A stretch of 64,000 bases of DNA from assembly GCA_945860375.1 (NCBI GenBank), contig CAMAQR010000001.1, forward strand, positions 124,001 to 188,000, written 5' to 3'. The notes under the pieces were generated by a model that was not told the DNA's origin, searched no databases, and saw only the letters and a list, made by a program, of their open reading frames with translations. Position 1 is the stretch's first letter. Each line of letters starts with the position of its first letter. The position numbers were made by a program, and so were the translations under genes. The stretch is from Pseudorhodobacter antarcticus. GTDB lineage: Bacteria; Pseudomonadota; Alphaproteobacteria; Rhodobacterales; Rhodobacteraceae. Below are positions 1 through 9,632 of the stretch, piece after piece.

Positions 1-3000
1 TGAGCAGATAGCGCGGGCCGCGCGCGCGCAATTCGGCCCATTTGATCAGCGCCTTGTCCATCCGGGACAACGCAGGCCGCAGGGGCAGCGGCGTGTCCAG
101 CAGCACCAGCACCGACACCACTTCGCCCACCGCCTCCAACTGCCGCGCCATTTCCCACGCGGTCAGACCGCCACCAGAAAAGCCGCCCAGCATATAGGGG
201 CCTTGCGGCTGCACCTGCCGCAGTTCGGAAATGTAATCCTGCGCTGCCTCGGGCAAAGTCTTGTGAGGGGCTGCATCGCCATAAAGCCCGCGTGCCTGCA
301 GCCCGTAGAAGGGCCGGTCGCCGCCCAAAAGCTGTGCCAGATGCCGCAGGTTCAAGACGTTGCCGAACATCCCTGCGACAAGGAAGAAGGGCTGACGCGC
401 CCCACCCTCACCCTGATGCATCGGCACCAGATGGGTGAACCGCCGCACCGGAGCCTTGACGGGCGCATCCGCCATTGCGCCGATCTGCTCGACGATCAGC
501 GCCGCACAACGGGCAATCGTCGGGGCCTCAAACAGCACCGAGATCGGGAAATCAACGCGGAACGCTTTTTTCACCATCGCAAACAGCCTTACAGCGATCA
601 GACTGTGGCCGCCCAGATCGAAAAAGCTGTCCTCAACCCCCACCTGCGATACGCCCAGCAAATCTTGCCAAAAGCCAACCAGCGAACGCTCAATATCATT
701 GCGCGGCTCGACATAATCCGTGTCCAGATCGGGGCGCGCAAAGCTTTGCCCTTCGGACCGCGCGGCCTCGGCCTCGGCGGTCTGGCGGATCAGGGCGGGC
801 AGATCGAGCGACGACACGATCACCTGACTGCCGCCCACCGCCACCGCACGCGCAAAGGCTGCCGCCCCCTCGTCTGGCCGGATGCCCATGCTGAAGGCGT
901 GCAAAAGCCGGTCCTCGGCGGCGGAGGTCGGCTTTGGGGCTGCGCCTTCGTCAAACGCCAACTCGCGCACTTCCGGTTTGGCAAAGGCCAAGGCCCCATC
1001 CAGCCGCCGGATCGAAAATCCCTCAATTTCCACGCAAACCGCGCCATCCGGTGTGGCAAGCGTCACGTCAAAGCGCGCAGTTGGATCGCTTGCCCGGTTC
1101 GGGCCAGCATTGCGCACCCATGAGACGACGGTCGCAGGCAGCCCCTGCAGCACGCGGAGGCGCGCGTATGACACCGGCACCCACAGATGATCAGGGCGGT
1201 AGCCCTCGATCAGCCCCATCGCCCAGCCCGTCGCCATATCCATCAGGGCCGGGTGCAAAATCCAACGCCCAGCCTCGGCAGCAAAGGCATCGGGCAGGCT
1301 TAACGTCGCCAACCCCTCTTGCGCCGCCAAAGCCCGCGACCGGATCACCCGCCAACGTGGTCCAAAGGTCAGATGCGCCTCTTGCGGACTGACCAAGCCG
1401 TCGCCGCGTTCGGGCACCGGCAAGCGCGAGGCTATCGCCGCCAGATCAATCCGACCCGCCCCGGCAACAGGCAAAATCCGTGCCTGTGCGTGCAATTGCC
1501 ATCCTTGTCGGCCCGCCACCGTCACGCCAGAGCGCAGTTCAAATTCATACCCTTCATCGCTGCGGACCAGACTCGCGCGAATATCACGCAGCTCCGTTTC
1601 CGCAATGTCCAAGGGCCGTAAAAAATACAGGTCCCACAGCTCAAATGCCCCGACCTCACCCTGCGTCCGCATCGCTTCGGCGGCGATTTCCACAATGCCC
1701 GTGCCCGGGATCAAGGCCTGTCCCGCCTTGGTGCGGTGCCCGTCCAGAACCCAGCGGTCGATGCCATAGCGCGCGATGAACACGCGGTTTCCGCTGGCAT
1801 CAAAGGTCGCCTCGTCCAGCATCGGCTGATCAAGCGGCAGGCGCGGCGCTGGCGGTCTGTCACCGATGCGGTCGGCCAAAGCCTCGGCGGCCATGCCAAC
1901 GCCCGTCCAAATTCCCCAGTTCAGCGCCAAAACCCGCGTCTGGCCCCCCGCCCGCGATTTGGCAAAAGCGTTCAGGAACTCATTCGCCGCCACATAGTCG
2001 ATCTGCCCAGCAGGGCCGGTCACCGTTGAGGTCGACCCAAACAGCACCATCAGATCAACCGACCCATCCGGGAACAGCCTATCCAGCACCAAGGTGCCAT
2101 GCAGCTTTGGCGCAAACACATCCTCGACCTGCGCCGGGGTCTTGATCATCAGCGGCCCATCATCGACCACCCCTGCCGCATGGATCACCGCCCGGACCGG
2201 ACCAAAACGCTGCACCCCGATCGCCACCGCTGTCCGCATGTCTTCCATGTTGCAGACATCCGCCGGGGCCACGAAAACCTGACCGCCCAGTGCCTCCAAC
2301 CGCTGCACCGCAAGGATACGACGTGAGATCGGATCAGTTGGGTCATGTGCCGCCAGATATTTCGACCAAGTTCCCCGGTCTGGCAAATTCCGGCGCGCAA
2401 TCAATGTGATCTGTGCGCCAAAGCGGCGGATCATATCTTCGGCAATGGTCAGGCCAATGCCGCCAAAGCCCCCGGTAATCAGCACATGCGCGCCCTGCGA
2501 CAGCACAAACTTGGCCGCTGGCAGAATCACCGGTTTCAACCCCAATTCAAACCGTCGCTCCCCGCGCAGGGCCAGAACGCCCGTCACGGGGTCCGCCAGC
2601 AAATCCTCCAGCACCTGCCCTGCCAGCGCCTCCAAGCCCTTGCGGGCCGCTGGCAAAACCACGTCAAGCGAGGCCACCGTCAGCCCCGGCAACTCGCGCG
2701 GGATCACCCGCAACGGGCCAAGAATGGTTGCCTTTTCAGGATAGCGCAGCGGCTCGGTGCGCACCTGGACGGCCCCAGTCGTCACCACTGTCATGTGGAT
2801 CGGGCGCGGCAGGTTTTCCTCGGCCATCGCCTGAGCCAGGAACATCAGGCTGTAAAAACCCTGTTCCATGTTGCGGTGGAAAAAGCTGCTGCCCGGGCGG
2901 AACGTCTCGCGTCCCGTGGCCAGCCAGAAATGCGCGACGCGGGTCGGGGCCTGCCCCTGCGCCACCAGATCGCGGATCAGCAGGTCATAGCCTTCGCGAC

Positions 3001-5950
3001 CCCGGTCGGGTGCCAACACATAGCCGCCCGCACCGTCGCGCCCAAAACCGTCACCCGCGCGCACCAGCGTGACCCTGTGCCCCGCTGCCTGCAACCGCAC
3101 GGCACAGGCCGCACCCAGCCCTTCGGCATCGGTAAAGATCAACCAGCTTTGACGAGGTGCATCCGCAAGGTCGGAGTCCACGTCCACGCCCGCACTGCTG
3201 GGTCGCCAATGCGGTTTCCAGCCCCAATCGGCCATATTCTCAATCCGGGCTGGCAAGACTTGTGCCTCAACCGCCACCTTGCCCGGTTCGATGAAATACG
3301 GTTTGCGCTGAAACGCATAAGCAGGCAACACCACCCGATTGCGCCGCGCGCCGGCCCAGATCGGCTCCCAATCCACAGGCACGCCACAAGCCCACAGCCG
3401 CGCAATCGCCCCGATGTGCCACATATCATCGGCCATCTTCTGTTCTGGGTGCCGCAGCGCCGCGATCACCTGCCCAGACGCCACCCCATTCGCCTGCGCC
3501 AGCGAAGACAGCGCCCGCCCCGGCCCCATTTCCAGATAAACCCGCCCCGGTTCCGCCATCAGCGTCGCCATGCAGGCCTGAAAGTTCACCGTGTTGCGCA
3601 GGTGCTGCACCCAATAGTCGGGGTTGGTCGCCTGCGCGTCGGTCAGTGCCACACCCGACGCATTCGAGAGGATCGGCAGCTTGGGCGCATGCAGCGCAAT
3701 CCCGCGCAAATACGCCCCAAACCGCGCCAAGATCGGCTCCAGCATCCGGCTGTGCGCGGCAATATCAATCGCAACCCGCACGCATTCGACATCCTGCGCC
3801 GCCAACTGCCGCGCCAGACCATCCAACGCCGCATCCGGCCCCGACACCACGCACAGCCCCGGCGCGTTGACCGAAGCCATGTCCAGCCCACCGGTCAGCA
3901 TCGGCCGCAACGCCGCCTCATCGAGCGGCACCGACAGCATTCCACCCGGTGCAATCGTGTCAAAGAGCGTGCCGCGCAGATGCACCAGTCCGATGCAATC
4001 CTCAAACGACATCACCCCCGCCAGACAGGCCGCCGTATTCTCGCCCATCGAATGGCCGACCAAAGCCGCTGGCATGACGCCCCAACTTTGGAACAGCTGC
4101 GCCAGTGCATATTCGATGATCATGATCAACGGCAGCTGCTCCGAGGGCCGTTTCAATCGCTCATTCGCCGCAGCCTCGGCCCCGGGCTCGGGCAACCACA
4201 GCGCCCGGATGTCATAATCCAGCTTGGGCTGCAACACCGCCAGACCGCGGTCCATCCAATCGGCAAAGACCGGTTCGGTTTCGTACAACTCCCGCGCCAT
4301 CCCCGCGTATTGCGCGCCGCCGCCGGGGAACATGAACACCACCTCGGGGTTGTCACCCAGATAATCGTGGCTGAACACCCGGCGCGGATCGCCGCCCTCC
4401 AGCAGGCTGGCGGCTTCGTCATGGGATCCGGCCACCAAGACCCGCCGCCGCTCAAACGCCCGGCGACCTTCCTTCAGAGTATAGGCCACATCGGCCAAAT
4501 CCTGTTCTGGATGCCCACGCAAATGCGCCGCCAAGCGCTTTGCCCCTTCATCCAGCGCGCCACGCGATTTCGCCGACAGCACCAAGGGCTGGAACGGCCA
4601 CAGACTGGCCTCCGACACCGCCCGCACCGGAGCCTCTTGCAGCACCACATGCGCGTTGGTGCCACCCACACCCAAGCTGTTCACCCCGGCCCGGCGCGGC
4701 CCCGCTGACGCCCATTCCATCAGCCGGTCATTCACCGCAAACGGGCTGCTGGCGAAATCAATCGATGGGTTCGGGGCCTCATAGCCCAAACTCGGCGGCA
4801 ATTGCCGATGATGCAGCGACAGCGCCACCTTGATCAGGCTGGCCACTCCGGCAGCGGTGTCCAGGTGCCCGATGTTGGTTTTCACCGACCCAATCCGGCA
4901 AAACCCCACCGCATCGGTGGTTTCGCGAAACGCCGCCGTCAGCGCCGCCACTTCAATCGGATCGCCCAGATAGGTGCCGGTGCCATGGCATTCCACATAG
5001 GACACATCCGCCGCCGAAACCCCGGCCACCGCCTGCGCCTCGGCGGTGCATTTTGCCTGCCCGTCAACCGAAGGCGCCAAGTACCCGGCCTTCGCCGCGC
5101 CGTCGTTGTTGACCGCCGACCCTTTCAGAATCGCCCAGATGTGATCGCCGTCGCGCACCGCATCCACTGCGCGGCGCAGCACCACGGCCCCCGCGCCCGA
5201 CCCGAACACCGTCCCTTGGGCGCGATGGTCAAAGGCGTGGCATTGGCCATCCGGCGACAGAATCTCGCCTTGCGTGAACAGATAGCCCCGCGCATGGGGC
5301 AGTTCGATCGTCACGCCCCCGGCCAAAGCCATGTCGCACTCACCGTTCAACAACGCCTGCGCCGCGAAATGCACCGCCACCAAGGACGTCGAACAGGCGG
5401 TTTGCAGGTTGATCGACGGGCCCTTCAGATCGAAGATATGCGAGACGCGGGTCGACAGAAAATCCTTGTCATTGCCGGTGTGGCGCAGCAGAAACATGCC
5501 GGTCTGATCGACCAGTTCGGGGTTGGAGCACAGGTTGAAATAGAAATAGCTGCCCATGCCGCAGCCCGCATAAACCCCGATCGCGCCCTTGAAATTTTCG
5601 GGCGGATGGCCTGCGTTCTCCAACGCCTCCCATGCGACTTCAAGAAACTGCCGATGCTGCGGGTCCATGATTGCCGCCTCTTTCGGCGAAAAGCCGAAGA
5701 AATCTGCGTCAAACTGTTCAAACCGGTCCAGAACCGCCGCCGCTGGCACATAGTTCGGCTTGCGAAGATGCGCCGGACTTTCGCCAGCGGCCAGCAATTC
5801 CGCCTCGGACAGCACGCGGATCGAAGAGATGCCCAGCCGAAGATTGTCCCAATAGGCACCAATGTCCGCCGCACCGGGCAGATGCGCCGCCATGCCAACC
5901 ACGGCGATATCGCTGTCGCCGATCTCTGACAGATCCAGATCACCACTCAT
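1..5950 (-). CDS. Type I polyketide synthase, single module KS-AT-KR-DH-ACP-TE (C-terminus cut by window edge)
   Basis: Reading from ATG 5950, one open frame of 1983 codons runs off the left edge. Domains in order: ketosynthase with ACSTS (Cys186), HGTGT (His322) and NIGH (His362); acyltransferase with GHSMGE (Ser634) and a later IAAH motif that does not clearly say malonyl or methylmalonyl; a long linker; ketoreductase with GGFGGIG near residue 1160 and Tyr1319 in YVAAN; dehydratase-like domain with His1405 in HRTKAGQALIPG and a later LHPALMD; acyl carrier protein with GGHSL (Ser1783); thioesterase starting near 1850 with GFSGG (Ser1925). All catalytic residues up to the thioesterase serine are present, so the enzyme looks active. 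KR before DH differs from the usual DH-KR order. It would build and release a short reduced or unsaturated acyl chain; the product is unknown. It lies 171 bases downstream of a polysaccharide glycosyltransferase on the same strand, so a role in making an acyl group for the polysaccharide is possible but inferred. Confidence 0.93.
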   Translation of the reverse strand, partial: MSGDLDLSEIGDSDIAVVGMAAHLPGAADIGAYWDNLRLGISSIRVLSEAELLAAGESPAHLRKPNYVPAAAVLDRFEQFDADFFGFSPKEAAIMDPQHRQFLEVAWEALENAGHPPENFKGAIGVYAGCGMGSYFYFNLCSNPELVDQTGMFLLRHTGNDKDFLSTRVSHIFDLKGPSINLQTACSTSLVAVHFAAQALLNGECDMALAGGVTIELPHARGYLFTQGEILSPDGQCHAFDHRAQGTVFGSGAGAVVLRRAVDAVRDGDHIWAILKGSAVNNDGAAKAGYLAPSVDGQAKCTAEAQAVAGVSAADVSYVECHGTGTYLGDPIEVAALTAAFRETTDAVGFCRIGSVKTNIGHLDTAAGVASLIKVALSLHHRQLPPSLGYEAPNPSIDFASSPFAVNDRLMEWASAGPRRAGVNSLGVGGTNAHVVLQEAPVRAVSEASLWPFQPLVLSAKSRGALDEGAKRLAAHLRGHPEQDLADVAYTLKEGRRAFERRRVLVAGSHDEAASLLEGGDPRRVFSHDYLGDNPEVVFMFPGGGAQYAGMARELYETEPVFADWMDRGLAVLQPKLDYDIRALWLPEPGAEAAANERLKRPSEQLPLIMIIEYALAQLFQSWGVMPAALVGHSMGENTAACLAGVMSFEDCIGLVHLRGTLFDTIAPGGMLSVPLDEAALRPMLTGGLDMASVNAPGLCVVSGPDAALDGLARQLAAQDVECVRVAIDIAAHSRMLEPILARFGAYLRGIALHAPKLPILSNASGVALTDAQATNPDYWVQHLRNTVNFQACMATLMAEPGRVYLEMGPGRALSSLAQANGVASGQVIAALRHPEQKMADDMWHIGAIARLWACGVPVDWEPIWAGARRNRVVLPAYAFQRKPYFIEPGKVAVEAQVLPARIENMADWGWKPHWRPSSAGVDVDSDLADAPRQSWLIFTDAEGLGAACAVRLQAAGHRVTLVRAGDGFGRDGAGGYVLAPDRGREGYDLLIRDLVAQGQAPTRVAHFWLATGRETFRPGSSFFHRNMEQGFYSLMFLAQAMAEENLPRPIHMTVVTTGAVQVRTEPLRYPEKATILGPLRVIPRELPGLTVASLDVVLPAARKGLEALAGQVLEDLLADPVTGVLALRGERRFELGLKPVILPAAKFVLSQGAHVLITGGFGGIGLTIAEDMIRRFGAQITLIARRNLPDRGTWSKYLAAHDPTDPISRRILAVQRLEALGGQVFVAPADVCNMEDMRTAVAIGVQRFGPVRAVIHAAGVVDDGPLMIKTPAQVEDVFAPKLHGTLVLDRLFPDGSVDLMVLFGSTSTVTGPAGQIDYVAANEFLNAFAKSRAGGQTRVLALNWGIWTGVGMAAEALADRIGDRPPAPRLPLDQPMLDEATFDASGNRVFIARYGIDRWVLDGHRTKAGQALIPGTGIVEIAAEAMRTQGEVGAFELWDLYFLRPLDIAETELRDIRASLVRSDEGYEFELRSGVTVAGRQGWQLHAQARILPVAGAGRIDLAAIASRLPVPERGDGLVSPQEAHLTFGPRWRVIRSRALAAQEGLATLSLPDAFAAEAGRWILHPALMDMATGWAMGLIEGYRPDHLWVPVSYARLRVLQGLPATVVSWVRNAGPNRASDPTARFDVTLATPDGAVCVEIEGFSIRRLDGALAFAKPEVRELAFDEGAAPKPTSAAEDRLLHAFSMGIRPDEGAAAFARAVAVGGSQVIVSSLDLPALIRQTAEAEAARSEGQSFARPDLDTDYVEPRNDIERSLVGFWQDLLGVSQVGVEDSFFDLGGHSLIAVRLFAMVKKAFRVDFPISVLFEAPTIARCAALIVEQIGAMADAPVKAPVRRFTHLVPMHQGEGGARQPFFLVAGMFGNVLNLRHLAQLLGGDRPFYGLQARGLYGDAAPHKTLPEAAQDYISELRQVQPQGPYMLGGFSGGGLTAWEMARQLEAVGEVVSVLVLLDTPLPLRPALSRMDKALIKWAELRARGPRYLL

Positions 5951-6039
5951 CGGTCCGCTTTTCCTTCCCCATCCCTAGCCAAAAACACCAAAGGATAAGC
6001 CCACAAAACACATCATAAAAATCACCCGGTTGCCCCACA

Positions 6040-6057
6040 GATGGGACGTCACCCATC
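6040..6057. promoter_or_regulatory. Perfect-arm inverted repeat upstream of the PKS, candidate operator
   Basis: GATGGG-ACGTCA-CCCATC: two perfect 6-base arms around a 6-base centre, about 90 bases upstream of the PKS start in the 171-base gap between the PKS and the preceding glycosyltransferase. AT-rich sequence between it and the PKS start could hold the promoter. The regulator is unknown. Confidence 0.35.
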
Positions 6058-6121
6058 CCATGACAATACCCCTGTAATGCCCCATTGCGGCCCAGTTATG
6101 GCGGGGAATGTGGCGAAATTC

Positions 6122-7129
6122 TTACCAGAAACCCGCGCCCGTGCCGCGCCACATCGCCCATTGCGCCCGCACATAGACAATTGCATCAAAGCCAAAGCCC
6201 AAAACCGTGATCGCCAACGGCTTGGGACGCAGCAGATCACGCGGGTTTTGTGCGGCTTTTGCCAGCCGCTTGGTCAGGAAATGCAGCGGAATGTAACCGC
6301 CCGGCCATTCTGGCAATCGCGCCTTGATCGCGCGCGCAACCCAAGTCTCATCCGCCGCCGCCCGCGCCAGTTCGGCATGGCGCTGATCCAGTGGCAGCCG
6401 GTCTATAGCCCCAAAGCAGGCGTAATTCACCGCCGATCCGATCACGATGCGCACCTGATGCCGGATCAACCCCGCGATGGTCCGCTCTGATGCATAGACG
6501 TGAAACATACCCTCCAACCCATTGATCCGGCTCAGGTCCTCAGGGCCTGTGATCGCATCACGCAGCACCATGGCGCGCAGAAAGCCATCCTCAACCGGCA
6601 GGCCAATCGGCAGATGAAACCGCCGCGCCACCGCTGCAGGCATCGCGTAGAAAGACCCGCAGACGGCGGTTTTCCAACTGTCCAAGCCGCCAGCCGCCGC
6701 TGCGATGAAGCGGTCCTTGCCCGACAAACCCTTTGGCCGCACCACGGTATCCTTCACCGGCTGACTGTTCAGCACCCACAATCCACCCAGATTGCGCAGC
6801 ATTTCCCCAAACGCCCTGTCATCGCGGAATTCGATATCGGCATCGACGAACATCAAAACGTCCGCATCCTTGCGCGACAGATCATGCACAAATCGGTTCC
6901 ACGTCCGCGACTTGCCGCCAAGGGGCAGATCGATCACCCGCACGTCGGTACCCGCTGCCGCTGCCTGCGCCACCGCAACGGTGTTATCCCGGCAGCCATT
7001 GCACAGCACCGAAATCCGCGCCGAAACCCCATCCGTCCGCGCAATGTCCTGAGCCGCCAACCGCGCCACCATCGCGGCGATACCCAGCGCCTCATCATGG
7101 GCAAAAACCCCGATATCCACCCGCTCCAT
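6122..7129 (-). CDS. Family 2 glycosyltransferase
   Basis: A 335-residue GT-A fold glycosyltransferase, predicted to add a sugar on the cytoplasmic face during exopolysaccharide assembly. The N-terminus has the nucleotide-sugar start (VDIGVFAHDE, then ISVLCNGCRDNT), the DxD-type metal site FVDADIEF (Asp96, Asp98), and a PVEDGF acidic motif near residues 179-183 typical of family 2 acceptor or catalytic regions. The frame stays open further upstream, but ATG 7129 is preferred because it overlaps the TGA of the upstream membrane protein by one base (TGATG), which implies translational coupling. The C-terminal 40 residues are hydrophobic or basic and may contact the membrane. Sugar specificity cannot be read from the sequence. 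Confidence 0.85.
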   Translation of the reverse strand: MERVDIGVFAHDEALGIAAMVARLAAQDIARTDGVSARISVLCNGCRDNTVAVAQAAAAGTDVRVIDLPLGGKSRTWNRFVHDLSRKDADVLMFVDADIEFRDDRAFGEMLRNLGGLWVLNSQPVKDTVVRPKGLSGKDRFIAAAAGGLDSWKTAVCGSFYAMPAAVARRFHLPIGLPVEDGFLRAMVLRDAITGPEDLSRINGLEGMFHVYASERTIAGLIRHQVRIVIGSAVNYACFGAIDRLPLDQRHAELARAAADETWVARAIKARLPEWPGGYIPLHFLTKRLAKAAQNPRDLLRPKPLAITVLGFGFDAIVYVRAQWAMWRGTGAGFW

Positions 7130-8544
7130 CAGATCACCGTCCGTTTTGGTCGCCCACAATGCTGAAGCGCCTGCTCTGCCGCTCGCGCCATATCGCGCCG
7201 CAAGCGTGCCATCCGCTCTGCCTCGCCCAGCAAAGCCCCGGCCATCAGCCAAGTGAAAGGGATATGCGTGGCATTTGGCAGCAGATCGACCATATTCGCC
7301 GCCAAGATCAGCGCCAGCGCCGCCGTTGTGCGTGAAATCACCGCTCCCCGCGCCAAAACCTCCCGCGCCAAGGCCAGCAGCGGCAGCGCCGTCAGCCCGA
7401 ATTCGGCGATATAGCCCAGCCAACCGTTCATCCCCAACACGATGATCCAGGCGCCATCGGCGATATTCGCCATCTCGCCCGTGACCGGATCGCGCAGAAA
7501 ATTGCGGCCGTAACCGCCCCAGCCAAACCATGGCCGTTCTTGCGCGCGGTCCAGCAGCATTTCCTCATTCTCGATGCGGAACTGCAACGAATAGGCGCGG
7601 TCTGGACTGAAACTGGTGGCGAAATCCAGAATACGGTCCAGCGGCACCAGATGTGCGCCCCGCAAGATCGGATAGGCAATCACCAAAGCCGCCATCACAG
7701 CCGCCACCAACACCTGCACCCGCGTCGGCGCAAAGATCAGCAAGGGCGAGATGCTGACCAGATAGACCAAAGGCCCGGCGCTTTTGCAGACCAACAGCAT
7801 GTAGAACAGGTAAATCAGGATCAGCGCCGCCTTTGGCCGCCCCTCTGCCGGGCTTTCGCGCAGCATGACCAAGGACGCCAACAGCGCCATCAACGCAAAG
7901 AACGCCACCCACAGCCCGTGCGGCAAGAACACCACCGGGCGATAGCCACCCTGCCGGATGGTCTGAAAAAAGTCGTGCTGGAAAAAGCCGTAGACCCAGA
8001 CGTTCATCTGCGGCGAAAACCGCGCCTCAATCAGCATTGGCACCGAATAGGCCAGCCCAGCCGCCACCAAAGCCACCAAAACCGCCCGCGTCCCCGCCGG
8101 CGTGCCGAGATATCGCCGCGCCAGAAAGAACGGCAACAGCGCGATCGCCTGATTGGCCACCGCCGCGACCGAGTCGTAAATCTTCATGCCTTGAACGGTA
8201 AGCTGCTTGAACTCCAGCGGGTCGCCGTTGGTCAGAACCGTGGCAAACGGGGCCAGAACAAACAGCAAGATCAGGCCTTTGCCAGTCGCGCCCGTCGGCA
8301 GAAAGGTGATCTTGTCCTTCAACAACCAAACCGCGCAGATCAAGGCCATCAGGTTCGGAATTGCAATCTTGTCCAGATCGGGGATCAGCGGAAAGTTCAG
8401 CGCCGTCATCGGCGGCATCAGCAGATAGCCGCCCAAAATCGTCCAGATCAGCGCCCGCGCCGGATCAAGCCGCTGCCACAACTGCCAGCACACCAGCGGC
8501 CAGATGATCAGCATCAGATAAGCGATGATGTTGGGCGAGGCCAA
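7129..8544 (-). CDS. O-antigen ligase/Wzy-like polysaccharide polymerase (multi-pass membrane protein)
   Basis: A 471-residue protein with many hydrophobic helices spread through its length and one larger soluble loop around residues 300-350, the layout of O-antigen ligases and Wzy/ExoQ polymerases. It would join repeat units, or attach the finished chain, on the periplasmic face. An in-frame stop 18 bases upstream leaves TTG 8544 as the likely start; the next internal Met is residue 11, inside the first helix. Its stop overlaps the start of the downstream glycosyltransferase. The window has a Wzx-type flippase and a Wzz-type protein, and this is the only good Wzy candidate. Ligase versus polymerase cannot be decided because this family has low sequence identity. 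Confidence 0.78.
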   Translation of the reverse strand: MASPNIIAYLMLIIWPLVCWQLWQRLDPARALIWTILGGYLLMPPMTALNFPLIPDLDKIAIPNLMALICAVWLLKDKITFLPTGATGKGLILLFVLAPFATVLTNGDPLEFKQLTVQGMKIYDSVAAVANQAIALLPFFLARRYLGTPAGTRAVLVALVAAGLAYSVPMLIEARFSPQMNVWVYGFFQHDFFQTIRQGGYRPVVFLPHGLWVAFFALMALLASLVMLRESPAEGRPKAALILIYLFYMLLVCKSAGPLVYLVSISPLLIFAPTRVQVLVAAVMAALVIAYPILRGAHLVPLDRILDFATSFSPDRAYSLQFRIENEEMLLDRAQERPWFGWGGYGRNFLRDPVTGEMANIADGAWIIVLGMNGWLGYIAEFGLTALPLLALAREVLARGAVISRTTAALALILAANMVDLLPNATHIPFTWLMAGALLGEAERMARLRRDMARAAEQALQHCGRPKRTVI

Positions 8545-8593
8545 AATGGGGCGCTTTCGTTAGAATACACAGGCTTTTAACACAGGCCGCGGA

Positions 8594-9487
8594 TCAGGTC
8601 AGCCGCACAAAGAAGGGTATCCGGCGCAGAAGCAACACCGCCGCCCAAGACAGCGCAAAGGTCAGCACAGCCGCCAGTGCAAGGTCCACCCCAGAACCGC
8701 ACAGTTTATAGACGACCAGCAAAAAGAACGGGTGCACCAGATAAATCCCGAAGGCCGCCTGCCCCAAAAACGGCAGCCAGCGCCCGCGCAATGGCATCCG
8801 CCAGCACGCCTCAAACGCCAACACGGCCACCACAATCGTGAACGACCACTTCGCGCCGTCCGACAACACAAAGGCCAGAATGCTTAACACCATCGCCGCC
8901 AGCATTGCCCAACCGGGCCGACCCAGATGATGCGCCAGCCCCAGCAACAGGCCCAGCGCATAGACCGGCAGCGCAAACAGCCATTGCGGCACGGGCACCG
9001 GCAGGCCCGGCACCCCCAACGCCCAGAACAGCGGCACCGACAGCACGACCAGCCCCACCAAAGCCACCGCCAACGCGCGGGGGCTTTGGATCAGCCGCGC
9101 CGCAGGGTCCACCAGCGCCATCGCCAGCATCACGAACGGCAGGAACCACAGATGCTCGGACGACCCGACCAGCAGGCTATAGGGATCGCTCAGCACCTGC
9201 CATTTGCCCGGATCGTCCGACACTTTCAGCATCACCACCCGGAACACCGCCGACCAGAACAGCCAGGGCAGCACCAGCCTTTGCGCGCGCGCCAGCAAGG
9301 GATAGCGCCCCGACCGCAGCGCCGACTGCACCGCCAGAAACGCCGTCAGGATCAGAAACAGTCCCAAAGACAGGTTGCCGGCCCAGTCATTCTCCATCGC
9401 AAAGGCATGCGCCACCACCACGCCAAAGGACGCGATAAAGCGGGCAAGGTCGATGGCTTGGCGATGCGGCGCCGCAGATGTGGTCAT
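8594..9487 (-). CDS. Acyltransferase family 3 membrane protein (polysaccharide O-acylation)
   Basis: A 297-residue multi-helix membrane protein. Its start, with Asp13, Arg16 and the segment FGVVVAHAF (His27), matches the conserved first helix of acyltransferase-3 proteins such as OafA and ExoZ, where the histidine is catalytic. These enzymes move acetyl or other acyl groups across the inner membrane onto sugars. It is slightly shorter than typical family members (about 330-380 residues) but ends normally. It lies 49 bases upstream of the O-antigen ligase-like gene on the same strand, so co-transcription is likely. The adjacent locus also encodes a PKS, so the donor might be a longer acyl group; that is speculation. 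Confidence 0.85.
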   Translation of the reverse strand: MTTSAAPHRQAIDLARFIASFGVVVAHAFAMENDWAGNLSLGLFLILTAFLAVQSALRSGRYPLLARAQRLVLPWLFWSAVFRVVMLKVSDDPGKWQVLSDPYSLLVGSSEHLWFLPFVMLAMALVDPAARLIQSPRALAVALVGLVVLSVPLFWALGVPGLPVPVPQWLFALPVYALGLLLGLAHHLGRPGWAMLAAMVLSILAFVLSDGAKWSFTIVVAVLAFEACWRMPLRGRWLPFLGQAAFGIYLVHPFFLLVVYKLCGSGVDLALAAVLTFALSWAAVLLLRRIPFFVRLT

Positions 9488-9632
9488 AGCTGCGGCCTAA
9501 TCCACCGCCCTGCTTCTGGCAACGTTTTCCGGGCTTCCCGCACGAAACAGAGTGTTCCCGTTGCGCAAAAACAGCCCCTCACCGCTTTGCGCAAGCCATG
9601 CTAACAAGGTGCATCCAGGAAAAAGGTGCCGC

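Noticed and set aside
2345..4708. A 787-codon open frame on the plus strand opposite the PKS
   Set aside because: It is the mirror of the PKS coding frame in GC-rich DNA; the translation is rich in Arg, His, Gln and Pro with no domain, while the opposite strand has a full set of PKS motifs.
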